DNA of 64,000 nt from Eutreptiella sp. 'Long Island Sound 2002'. Taxonomy: Eukaryota; Euglenozoa; Euglenophyceae; Eutreptiales; Eutreptiaceae. Positions 33,418 through 43,158 of this stretch are shown piece after piece. A program made the position numbers and the translations under genes. How positions within the stretch are numbered: the stretch's first letter is position 1; every line of letters begins with the position of its first letter. The notes beneath the pieces were generated by a model. The model saw nothing but the letters and a program-made list of their open reading frames with translations. It ran no database searches and was not told the origin of the DNA. The stretch is taken from contig OZ038384.1 in assembly GCA_964036045.1 (NCBI GenBank), positions 61,043,355 to 61,107,354 of the forward strand. The letters run 5' to 3'.

Positions 33418-33555
33418 AAAGTTGGCGCGCCAACTTGGCAGTTGGCGCGCGCCAACTCAAGAGTTGGCGCGCCAACTGCCAAGTTGGCGCGCCAACTTGG
33501 CGCGCCAACTCTTGAGTTGGCGCGCGCCCACTCCGGTTTTGGCGCGCGCCAAGTG
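33418..33555. repeat. T2 palindrome array 1
   Basis: About seven copies of TTGGCGCGCCAA or TTGGCGCGCGCCAA roughly 20-24 bases apart, some sharing half-sites, often extended to AGTTGGCGCGCCAACT. It ends 68 bases before the ATG of the first T2 gene; a CTCTAG acceptor-like site lies between. Confidence 0.9.
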
Positions 33556-33622
33556 CCCCATTCTTCCTCTTCTTTTGCACCCTTTATGCATTCCCTTTCC
33601 CCTCTAGGCATTTCTCGTTATC

Positions 33623-36600
33623 ATGCCTCCAAAGCAACCCAAGAAGGGCAAGGGGAAGAAGGTGACAGTCACCGACCCCACGTCTGCCCCAGCCCCAGCC
33701 CCCGCTGCACCACCTAACCCCGAGGTGCAGGCGGTGCTCGACGCCCACATCGCCAACGTCGGCTCCGAGCACTTCCCCGGGGGCTATTTTTCCATCCCCT
33801 ACACTCTCACCTCCCCGGACGCCGAATCCTTCCCCCAGCTCCCCCCCCTCCGCGAACCCCTGGAGGCCGCCCTCTTCGGCAAGTGGGACCAGCCGGGCAA
33901 TCCCCACTTGGTCTGGCGAATTGACGCCACCCGTGTTAACTTCGCCCTGACCAGGGGGGTTCTTACCAGGTTCTGCTGTGCCGTGATGGGCCGGTACCCC
34001 ACGACGCTCGCGGTCGAGTTGAAGCTTTCTCAAGTCACCCTTGAGGCCTTCAACAAGACCCTGAAGCTGTGCACTGCTGCAGCGTCAAAAAAGTTCGTTA
34101 ACGTTCTCGACCTGCAGGAGATGCCGCCTCAGTGTCTCGACCCCGAGGAGCAGTGGCTGTGGGTGGATCCAGTCAAAAAAAGTGACTGGACGCACCGCAC
34201 GGCCACTGACGCCGTCGTGCGGTACCAGTCGGTGAAGGTGCAGGCGTGGGATGCAGTAGCTCCCACGGAGTTCTCCACCAACCGTCGCCTGCGCACCCAC
34301 ATCCCCAACATCACCCACCCCACCCTCTACAGCACCGACGCCCCCTTCATCATGCTTGGCATGGGTTGCCCCGACCCCTCCTTCCACAACTCCTACCCCG
34401 TCGCCAACCACGACATCCCCAACCCCCCCATCGTCAGGGAGGAGGGTTTTGCCGCGGCGGGCTACTGCCAGTATGACCGCATCATCCCCGAGGATCTGTG
34501 GGCCAGACTGGCGGAGCTCGCCTCGGTGGAACTCAACCCGTCGATGCTCGAGGAGGTGGACCTCCAGGCCCCCGGGGAAGGTGGGGGGCGCTATCAGACG
34601 ACGGTCTCCAGCGTCCCCCACTGGCTCCTGGACGACCTCTGGCAGGCTGTTCTGGCCCTGCTGGGGTTCTCCCTCCCACCGCTGCAGGGACTTGAGGCCT
34701 TGTGCCCCAAGATCATCGAGCGGTGGGAGGCAGAACCCTGGAAGGGTTTCCAGATCCCCCAGCGCGATTTTGCACTGTCTGTGAAACAGTCAGTGCAGTG
34801 CATGGTCGTGTTCATCCCCCTCACCACCTCTCCCCCGTCCAAGTCCCTCCAGGTGTGCCCGGGCACGCAGGGGGGCTATCACGCTGCGCATCGGTGGGAT
34901 ATTGTTATCCAACCGCTTCGCAGCGTGACGCTCCTCCGCGGGACGGTGATCCACCGCGGTGCGGGCGGGCCTGGCCGGGCACTGTTCATCCCGTTTGCAC
35001 CCGTCGGCTACCGGTCGCGCATGCTGACCGTAGAGCCGGAGAGTGTAACGGAGCTGATGAACAGTGTTCCGGTGATGCCCTCCGAGCTTCTGGCCGAGGG
35101 GGCTGCAGTCGGGTCCCCTCTGTGCCTCCCGTATGGGTCCGACCCGGACAGGTACCGGCCCCAGGATCCCGTGCCTGCCCCCCACGAGGTGGACATGCCG
35201 GAGGCGCCGGCGGATGCGGAGGAGGGGCCGGCCGCGCCGGCTGACGCGGATGCCGCCCCCCCCCCACAGAGTGCGGCACAGGAGGAGGAGGAGATGCCGG
35301 CGGCGCCAGCGGATGCGGAGGCGCCGGCGGATGCGGAGGCGGCGGCGGATGCGGAGGCGCCGGCGGATGCGGAGGCGCCGGCGGATGCGGAGGCGCCGGC
35401 GGAAGCGGAGGAGAGGCCGGCCGCCCCCCCCCCGGCAGAGGAGGACTTCTCCACTCCCGACGCGATCCCCCAGCCAGTCTGCTTCGTGTCGCAGGCTGAG
35501 CAGCCGTTGGACCCCCCGGTGCCCTACATGGGGGACGTCCTCCTCCTGCAAGAGAGGGTGTCTGCGGGTCTGTTTCTGACCCCCACCGACCAGGCGCACG
35601 TGGGGCCCACCGCCGAGGCGGCCAGAGCGGATGCCTGCCTCACTCCGCACATCCACCGGTGGTGGCTTCCCCCCCCCGAGGCCAGCGACTTCTGCCGCGT
35701 GCGCTGCACGGCCGGCACAGTGGTGTACTCGTTCGCCGCACTGGGTGCTGCGTTCGTGCGGGAGCCAGGGGCCGGCCGCATGGCCTGGATGGCCATGGCC
35801 CACTTCACCCCGCCCCTGAGCTCCCAGGACGCCGAGATGTTGGACCTCGTCCGCGTGGACAAGGCCCGCCGCACCATCTGCTCCTGCAGCGAGAAGGTGT
35901 GCCCGCGCGGTGCCTTGCATGCATGCAATGTTGTCACACGTGACACGAATTTGGCGCGCGCCAAATAGCAGATTGGCGCGCCAACTTCGCAGTTGGCGCG
36001 CGCCAACTTCCATCTTGGCGCGCGCCAAGTCACCGGTTGGCGCGCCAAGTGTTCGGTTGGCGTGCGCGAAGTCCAGTTTTGGCGCGCGCCAAGTAAAGGT
36101 TTGGCGCGCCAAATAGCTAGTTGGCGCGCGCCAAGTGCCGTTTTGGCGCCTGAATTTAATTCGTTGGGTTTTATCGGAAACGTTGTTCTGTGGCTGGTTT
36201 TCGAGTTGTCTTCGCTGTTGCAGTGGTGTCGTTGTGTGCATTGTTTTATGCTTGTGTTGTTGCGCATTTGCAGGTCCCCATCCACTACGCCAATTTTCAA
36301 TACGAAGTGGACCCTCGTCCGGTGCCCGTGCCGGCCGGGGCGGAGGAGGTGGAGGGGCAGCCGCGTGAGCAGCGGCAGGAGCAGCGGCAGGAGCAGCGGC
36401 AGGAGCAGCGGCAGGAGCAGCAGGAGGGGTTGGAGGTGGATGTGGACGTGGTGGTGGATTGGGACGTTCCGGCGGTCCCGGAACCGGCGGACTTCGGGGA
36501 CGAGTTGCACCGCCCCGACAAGTTCCTGAAGGTGACGTCTGCCGAGGCGACGGCGGTGGACGTCGTCGATGGGGGGGGGACGATCATCAGCCGCCTGTTC

Positions 36601-37540
36601 CAGGCGCAGGTGATTCGGCGGGGTTCGGGACAGAACCGGGTGGTGGAGTGCCCGTTCTGGGCAGTGGTGCAGGGGAAGGGGGGGGTGCAACCTTGGGTTG
36701 TCTCCGTTGTGCCCTTTGTGCAGGTGCGCCCCCCCTCCACGCACAACCGGCTCCTCCTCTGCAGCATTGACGCTTCGGGACAGCTGCAGAGGTGGAAGCA
36801 GTGTGAGTGGAGCGACGTGCGGGCCATTGCCCCCGCCCCCCACTTGAAAGAGGCAAGGCAGGCGTTTCTGCTCCGCTTCCAGAAGCAGCTCGTGGGGAAA
36901 GGGCCGAAGGGGGAGAATGGGGGCAGGGCCGCATCTGACGTGTCTGGGGACCCCTCCCTGCAGAGCAAGGGCCGCACGGAGCAGCAAGCTAGGGGCTCCA
37001 GGCGCCCTCGCCCCACGACCACCCCCCGGGAGGCAGCACAGGCAGCGCAGGCAGCGGGAGACGGGGGGGGGGGCACGGGAGAAGGCGGGGATTCTCCGCC
37101 TGGAGGCGGAGAACAAGCTGCTGCGCGAGCAGCTGAAGGCGGCGGAGGCCGCCCGCAAGACGGCACAGGACGCGCTCACCGGTGAGCGCGCCTTGTGGGA
37201 GCGGCGGGAGAAGGGGTGGGAAAAGCAGAGGGGGGAGTTGCAGCAGCAGTTGACCGCCACGGCGCAGGTGCGTGCAGTTGGCGGGGGGGCAGAGGGTAGT
37301 GCCGACCCCGACCAAGTGCAGCATGTGCTGTACCTGCAGGCGGCGGCGGTGGAGTTGCACTCTGCACTCAGCGCCCAACGCCATGCGGCCATCAACATGG
37401 GGGTCAAAGAGGCCACCCTCACGGAGCTGAAGGGCGTGCTGGACAAGCACCCGGTTTCGCACCTGCTTGACCCCAAGCGCAGGCGGGCGGAAGAGAGCGA
37501 GGGGAGTCAGAGTCAGGGCAGCAAGCGGTCGAAGAAATGA
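33623..37540 (+). CDS. T2 phytanoyl-hydroxylase-like 2OG-Fe(II) oxygenase with coiled-coil tail (intron 35897-36273)
   Basis: Exon 1 (33623-35896, 758 codons) has a Lys/Pro start, a long globular region and a PhyH-like core at residues ~380-460: VVFIPLTT, VCPGTQGGYHAAHRWD, LLRGTVIHRGAGGPGRALFIPF. Distal His and Arg are present; the proximal HxD reads QRD (~residue 386), so iron binding is doubtful. An ADAEAP-type Ala/Pro/acidic repeat (~520-610) and a second globular region follow. Exon 2 adds QEQRQEQRQ repeats, a domain with WAVVQGKGGVQPWVVSVVPF, a coiled coil (LRLEAENKLLREQLKAAEAA) and an RRR...KRSKK tail that could be a nuclear signal. A frameshift at the 11-G run near 37063-37073 is needed to reach the coiled coil. 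Substrate unknown; DNA-base oxidation is possible by analogy with T1 but unproven. Confidence 0.5.
35286..35412 (+). repeat. In-frame minisatellite (Ala-Asp-Ala-Glu-Ala-Pro)
   Basis: An 18-base unit near GCGGATGCGGAGGCGCCG repeats several times in the T2 oxygenase-like gene, keeping the frame. A second short repeat, GAGCAGCGGCAG, lies at about 36367-36420. Confidence 0.8.
35897..36273 (+). other. Proposed intron in the T2 oxygenase-like gene
   Basis: Donor AAG|GTGTGC and acceptor TTTGCAG|G, both in phase 0, so exon 1 (CSCSEK) runs straight into VPIHYANFQYEV. The 377 bases hold palindrome array 2. Without splicing, the upstream frame ends inside the array and the downstream frame lacks an ATG. 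Confidence 0.55.
35950..36155. repeat. T2 palindrome array 2 (in intron)
   Basis: Nine copies of the 12- or 14-base palindrome plus a half-site, spaced about 20-24 bases, one degenerate (TTGGCGTGCGCGAA). It lies inside the proposed intron. Confidence 0.9.
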
Positions 37541-37562
37541 GCAGGCACTGGCTGGGCATGGT

Positions 37563-37762
37563 TTTGGCGCGCGCCAAGAGGTAAGTTGGCGCGCCAAATC
37601 CTGATTTGGTGCGCGCCAACAGGGGAGTTGGCGCGCGCCAAATGGGAAGTTGGCGCGCCAACTTGCCACTTGGCGCGCGCCAACTCAGGACTTGGCGCGC
37701 GCCAACTGACGAGTTGGCGCGCGCCAAATCCTGAATTGGCGCGCGCCAACTGCCCGCCAACT
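37563..37762. repeat. T2 palindrome array 3 (between genes)
   Basis: Nine copies of TTGGCGCGCCAA/TTGGCGCGCGCCAA and near variants, starting 23 bases after the stop of the first gene and ending about 100 bases before the transposase ATG, with a GCCGCAG acceptor-like site between. Confidence 0.9.
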
Positions 37763-37858
37763 GTCTGCCATCTGTGTGCGAACGTGCAACAACGTTCCGT
37801 TGCATGATCTAACCCGCCTGCCACGTCCTCACGTGCCGCAGGTCTTTGTTTGTGCACC

Positions 37859-39673
37859 ATGCAGCGGCCCTTTGAGCAGCTGGCGCCCTCAAACTACCGC
37901 GACAGGCGCGCGCGGCTGGCACGCCTTCGCGAAGTCGTGGGGGAGATTTTGGGGCTCATTGGGAAGTACACGTCAAACCCGGCCGCCGCCGCATCCACCT
38001 CGTGTGCAGGGAGAGCAAACCCCCCACCCCCGATTTGGAGCTGTTGGCCGCGGCCATTCTGTGGGAGAGCCGCAAAAATGGCGACAGCTTCCGCAAACTG
38101 CAGTACAGCCGGGCACACAGCCAATGGAAGTGCCCATGGGGAACCCTGATGCAGGTGCGAAAGGCATTGTCCGCCCCCCGTGTCACGGAGGTCCATTTTC
38201 AGACGGACGAGGACAATGACATTTTTGGGGCCGCATGCAATCTGTGGCAGAAACTGCAGGTATTTTCACCCTGCACCAAATCGTTTCCCGGCGACCGTTC
38301 ATGGTGACCCGTTACACACGGCCTGTTTTCTGGCATAGGTGATGTGGCACCGTGACGGCCCCACGTTCCTGACGGACAACGTGTGGGCCGGCATCTCCTT
38401 CGACGGGACAAAGCTCTGGCAGGCCTCCTTCGTGCATTTTGCCGTTGGAGACCTGGGGAGTCATATGCCCTTGGGCTCTTGGATCTTGCTGCGCGGATCC
38501 GAGAAGAAGGCCATCATTTCCCAATTGGCCGAGGTCTATGACCTGAACGCGGACCTCACCGAGGTGGCGCAGCAGCAAATCCCCGATAAAGGGGGTTACC
38601 TGCGTAAGGTGATTTGTTTTTTTATAGCAGACACCAAGGCGCAGGTCATTTTGGGGGGTTGCTCCTCCTTCACGGCCAAAAACCCCGCAGCCACCGCTTG
38701 TTGGCTGTGTGGGAAAAATCGGGCAACCATTCTGCACGAATTTGGTTGCGGGATGGGGGTGATTGTCGACGAGTGGCTGTGGGCAGGGATGATCTGCCCG
38801 ATCGTGCGCCCCGCCCAGCGGCCCCCCGACTATGGGCTGCACGGTGTGCACCGGCAAGTGCACAATGGGCTTTCAGCCCTTGTGAACAGCCTCCACACGG
38901 TGCATCGGTGGAAAAGGGGAAAGGCCGTGAGGTGGGTGCAATGGTTCCTGGATCCCATTCGGATCCAGGCACGGACCGCCACCGGGGTGGCGTCGGAAGA
39001 GGAGAGGAAGGATAAGAAGAAGGTGCCCCTGAAAATCGAGCAGACGGCGGCTGCCGAGTGGCCGAAGAGTGAGGGATGGGACACCATGTGTGACCATCTG
39101 GAGGGGGAGGGCCTCCTGCAGCATGTCGTTGACATGGGGGGGTCCAGGTGTCCTGGACGGACGCCTTCCGGCAATGGGGAAAATTCGCTGTTGGCAACAA
39201 GCGATGTCGTCTGGAAATCCGGACCATTGCAGTTGCCCGACATGAAAATTCTGCGAACAGAATTGGAAAAAGTGGGGGAGGCCCATAAGGCCTGTGAAAT
39301 GAACGTCACCCTGTGGACCCATCTGTGGATTGACCACCTGTTGGGATGGGCCCGCAGGTGGGGGCACATTGCCATTTTTGCCGCCTTCAAAGGAGAGGGG
39401 CGGCACAAAGCCCTGAAATGTGAAATCTCAAAGCGCAGCTTTCGAGGTCGAAGTAAAGGCGGCCGGGTGTCCAGACTGCGGGGGGCCAGAGTGCGGGTGA
39501 AGGGGGGCAAGGGGGATCGCACGCGGAAGGGGTGGGGGGAAGTGATCCGCTCAGATAATCTGGACTGGGGGTTATATAATAAAAAACTTTCGGTTTGGGA
39601 GTCGTCGTGGACGAAGCAAAGGGGGTACATAGAGAATAAGGGGGTCTTCGTCCAGGCTGCACAAGGCATGTGA
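37859..39673 (+). CDS. T2 DDE-type transposase (introns 37966-38009 and 38260-38338)
   Basis: ATG at 37859 in TGCACCATG. Three exons (37859-37965, 38010-38259, 38339-39673) join in frame to 563 aa without stops. The N-terminal part is helical (RRARLARLREVVGEILGLIG, DLELLAAAILWESRKNG). Proposed catalytic acids are D 38402 (ISFDGTKLWQASF), D 38630 (CFFIADTKAQVILGG) and E 39395 (KGEGRHKALKCEISKRSFRG). ACWLCGK after the second Asp looks like half a zinc finger. A basic region (RGRSKGGRVSRLRG) precedes the end. Motif order and length match T1's enzyme, in which the Cys pair is lost. Superfamily not recognised. This frame is undamaged. Confidence 0.65.
37966..38009 (+). other. 44-bp intron in the T2 transposase
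   Basis: Donor GTACAC and acceptor GTGCAG. Splicing completes a Lys codon (AA|G) and moves from one open frame to the next (LGLIGK|ESKPPTP). It is very short; an indel is the alternative explanation for the frame change. Confidence 0.45.
38260..38338 (+). other. 79-bp intron in the T2 transposase
   Basis: Donor CAG|GTATTT and acceptor GCATAG|G, phase 0. It joins NLWQKLQ to VMWHRDGP. The intron contains in-frame stops, so it must be removed. Confidence 0.7.
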
Positions 39674-39856
39674 CCTCTATATATGATTTATATGATTGAT
39701 TTGACAGCTTCTTGCACATTCGCAGTCTTTTGCACATTAATCAAATAAAGATGGAACAATGCTTTCTTCGTGCCAAGTGTGCAAGGGCAGGTGAGGGACG
39801 GAATTTCCAGTGACAACAATGGTATGCAAGTCGATGGTTTGATCGATGGGGGGACA

Positions 39857-39950
39857 TTTGGCGCGCGCCAAGTCGCAAGTTGGCGCGCCAAGTCCGGACT
39901 TGGCGCGCCAACTTGCGACTTGGCGCGCCAACTTGTGAATTTGCGCGAGC
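39857..39950. repeat. T2 palindrome array 4 (right end)
   Basis: Four full copies and a half-site. The flanking short words (GTCGCAAG, GTCCGGAC, CTTGCGAC) are themselves inverted about the centre, so the array is nearly one large palindrome. Confidence 0.85.
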
Positions 39951-40116
39951 CCAGGCCCGGGAAGCCAACTTTGGGACTTTTGTACCGTGTAGGAGTGTTT
40001 TCAGCACGAGAGAGGCATGAAACCGGGGGTTCTTTAGGGTAAAAAGTTTCCATTTACACCAAAAAGGAGGAAAAAATCCCTAGGTAGCCAGTGTAACAAC
40101 ATAATAGACACCCGCC

Positions 40117-41458
40117 ATGATTTGGCTGCATTCCGAGGCAAGTTGGCGAATGTCCCTTGGCTTCGTAGTTACAAGTGCCACTGAATTGGTAGTGATTCCC
40201 CTCATTCGATTTCAGGACTGTATTGGATGCGATCGTCAGGTCAGCTTGTTACCTGATGATGGTTGTGAGGCCTATGCTTTGGCCCCATTTGAATTTTTTC
40301 CTGAGGGAACATTAATTTCAGCGCGTCGCCCACTTAACATAGTTTCCATTCAGGGTAATTCTGTGGAAGGTGGGACTACAGGTGCTGTGATGGACATTAC
40401 TGTCCCTGTTAAAGACCATTTAGGGTCTGTGGAGCATATTCGGTGTCAACGAGCCTTTGTGTACGCGGCCGACGTACAAGGGGGCTTGGTGGCAGGGTAC
40501 CCCTTTTTTAAAAGCATGTGGGTTGTGTGTAGACCCTGTTGCAGATTGCCTGCGTGACTGCCGAACACAGTCAGTACAGATATCCTCTGTGGAGGCGGTC
40601 TCAGTGCCGGCTGTGGACCCGACCACAGGGGATGGGCAACAGTGCGCATGCATGACACACTCTGCTTTTGAGACAGTCACGGATAACAACCCTGAGGGTA
40701 TCCTGGACAGGGTCCTGCAGCTGACTAGGCCAGGGTCTTCCCCGTGCGATTTAGCTGCTAAGGTCTTGGAACGACGCAGGACAACCCTGGGGTCATCATT
40801 TTTGTATAATAGCCCATTTATGTTTGCATGTATGCTTGCCTGGCGCCATGTTTGCTCTTTCCTTTTGTTATATGGAATTACCGTCTCCACAGAGCTGTGG
40901 GGTTCCATTCTGCGATTGGGAGAATCAAGTATTGCTAGAGAGACGAGTTCAGGGAAGATGGTTACTTCAGGTTCGTGTAAGTGTGACAGGGATCGTCAGT
41001 GTGTGGACGGATGCATTGATCTGGGGCTGCGAGGTGCCTGGGCAGTCCCCTTTCATTACGATTTTGTTCCACCAGCGTCACCTTCCTGTTTGAACGCTGG
41101 GGTCTGCTGCCCGTGTACGATATCTGCGGACTCCCGGACCACTGCCGCTTCCCGTGAAAATTTTTCTGCCTCTTTGCCGCCTCCTGAATTTGTGCGGCGA
41201 TCTCAGTTTGGCCAATCGGACTGTGAGTCTGATGGTATTTCCGACTTGGAATCCGAGTCTGACGATGATACTGTACATAACTCTTTGATTGCGGAGGTTG
41301 ACCGACCTCCTGATTCGTTTGCTGCTGGCTGGGGATATTCACAGACACATGGGGGGGCCTGGACGGCCTCTCCGCGTGACTTTGTCAGTTCTAATGTGCC
41401 TGTGACAGTGGGTCCAGCTCTTCCTGAAAGTCCTGATCCACTGCTTTCCAGAGATTGA
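40117..41458 (+). pseudogene. Gypsy-C retropepsin and linker (frameshift near 40515)
   Basis: The protease motif is LLPDDGCEAYALAP (DDG at the catalytic D-S/T-G position), with GGLVAGYPFFKS at its end as the (I/L)LGxPFL strand. A shift in the T/A run near 40505-40515 moves the signal to another frame (LKACGLCVDPVADCL), which continues as an acidic linker (ESDGISDLESESDDDT) to TGA 41456. It belongs to one polyprotein with the following RT. Confidence 0.65.
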
Positions 41459-43158
41459 CTGTCAGTTCAGTACGCAATGATTATTTTACTACCCGTTTTC
41501 CGCGGCATAGGGAGTCATCCGAGGGTAGCTCTGTAGCTGCCCGTTTGATTGCCCGTAAGAAACGATTTCGCATGACAGCGAAATATGTTTATGCCAGGGA
41601 TAGGGCGCCGTTGCATCCGTCTGTTCCTGAGGATATCCTTTCATGGGCAGGGTTGTCCGATGATCGGAAGTCCATCTGTGAACTGTTTCCTAGGGCGGGG
41701 GGGACCTCTTTGCCGCCCCTTTCAAAGAGTTCCCAGGGTGGTGTATGGAATCAGTGTTGGTCCGATTCACTGCTGTGGGTACAAGCACCCAGGGCCCAGT
41801 GGGGTCCGGTGATACAGAAAATATTGATCGATCAGGCCAAAGGGGTAGCCCTGATCCCAGTGGACAAATCCAAGTCCTGGTTTTGGTCCTTGGGAGAGGT
41901 GGCAGTAGACTGGTGGGACTTACCCCATCAGGTGCCCATTTTTGGGGATTGCGAGGGTTAGCAGTAGCCACAGCAGAAGGGGATGACCACACGTGTGGTG
42001 TTATTTGATGCTTTTGGCTGTGATCGGGGTCCTGATAGACCCGACATGGCGTGGGATGATGTCCAGCCGGGGGAATGTCCTGAGGGAACGGATGGGTCAG
42101 CGCAGGTCAAGGCTAAACGCTTGCGTACGCTGCACCCACACTGCCCCCGGTATCATGCAGTGGACACCCGATCTGTTAGGGGTGCGATGGAAGCGGACAA
42201 GCTGGATTCCCGCTGTCAGCAGTACAGGGAACAGCTGGAGAAGGACTTCGCTGATGTTTTCTCTTTTCCTAATGTTCAGGAAGTTTCTGATGATCTCAGG
42301 GGTCCGCATTCTATGCATAGGATTAAAGTGAAGGACGGTTCAAGGCCGCAGAAATGCAGCCCGGTTAGGTTAGCGGGACTTAGGAAAGCCGCGTTCCGTC
42401 CGCTGATCCAGAAATTTGAGGGCCGAGGTATGCTGACGACCTCGGAACCAGAATGGGGTGCGCGGGCATTTATAGTCCCGAAACCAGGCGTCAACAAATG
42501 GCGTCTGGTTATCGACTATAGGTACCTGAACACCTGCATCTCTGACGATGCACATCCCTTGCCCGTGATTGAGGACATGGTGGCACGTCAGAGTGGGAAT
42601 GCACTGTGGTCCGTCTTCGATTTAGAAGACGGGTTCCATCAGATACATCTTCACCCTGACAGCCAGCCACTGACGGCCTTTGTCACGCCGTGGGGGTTGT
42701 AGGAGTGGCGGGTATTGCCGATGGGCCTTAAAACGGCGCCCTCCACATACCAGAGGTTAGTGAGTTGGTGTTTGAGGGATTTTACTCTTAAGTATGGGAC
42801 GAGTCCGTATATAGATGATGTATGTCATGGGACCGCGGATAAGGATAATCCGGATCCGGTGGGTTTGGATGATCCATTAAGTGACAGGTGCCTATTGGAT
42901 CATTATGCCCAATTGCGTGAATTTTTTTCCATCATGAGGCGTTATCGTCTCACCATTAAGCCGGGTAAGTATGTTTTATTTGCTACCCGTGTCAAGTTCT
43001 GTGGGCATGTTCTCATGAGAGGACGTAGGGCACCGGATCCGGAGAAAACTGCGGCCGTCATGCGTTGGACATGGCAGTCAATTCGCACGCCCACGCATAT
43101 GAAGGCATTCCTAGGGTTTACCCAATGGTATGCCCTATATGTGCGCGGGTATGCGAAG
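41459..43158 (+). pseudogene. Gypsy-C methyltransferase-like domain and reverse transcriptase
   Basis: Residues before the first stop (41600-41958) parallel the Dam-like module of Gypsy-A: DSLLWVQAPRAQWGPVIQKI then AKGVALIPVDKSKSWF and VDWWDLP, but without an NPP[YFW] motif. After TAG 41959 the same frame continues to the RT: RGPHSMHRIKVKDGSRPQK, KWRLVIDYRYLNTCISDDAH, SVFDLEDGFHQIHLHPDSQP, TAG at 42700 (normally Gln), EWRVLPMGLKTAPSTYQR, PYIDDVCHG (catalytic pair ~42815) and HVLMRGRRAPDPEK. The frame shifts by one base near 43160. RT call certain; the upstream domain tentative. Confidence 0.8.

Larger units (their letters stand above)
33418..39950 (+). mobile_element. DNA transposon T2 (2OG-oxygenase-like and transposase genes with palindrome arrays)
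   Basis: A GC-rich block between the gag and protease parts of Gypsy-C. It carries two intron-bearing genes on the + strand and four arrays of TTGGCGCGCCAA/TTGGCGCGCGCCAA. The first array opens the block and the last closes it, so they are probably subterminal. Terminal inverted repeats and a target duplication were looked for within ~200 bases outside the arrays and not found by eye, so the true ends may lie at about 33.3 and 40.1 kb. The transposase matches T1's in motif order and length. Confidence 0.65.

Noticed and set aside
34790-37476. Long minus-strand frames opposite the T2 oxygenase-like gene
   Set aside because: They run through the palindrome arrays and have no motif; the plus strand has the oxygenase motif, repeats and splice sites.
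33418-37762. CRISPR-like appearance of the T2 palindrome arrays
   Set aside because: Units are 12-14 bases with two length forms and ~8-base spacers, in a eukaryotic transposon with introns and no cas genes.
33250-40140. Terminal inverted repeats for T2
   Set aside because: AAGCCAAG/GGCTTCC-type matches outside the arrays are short and imperfect, not convincing as termini.
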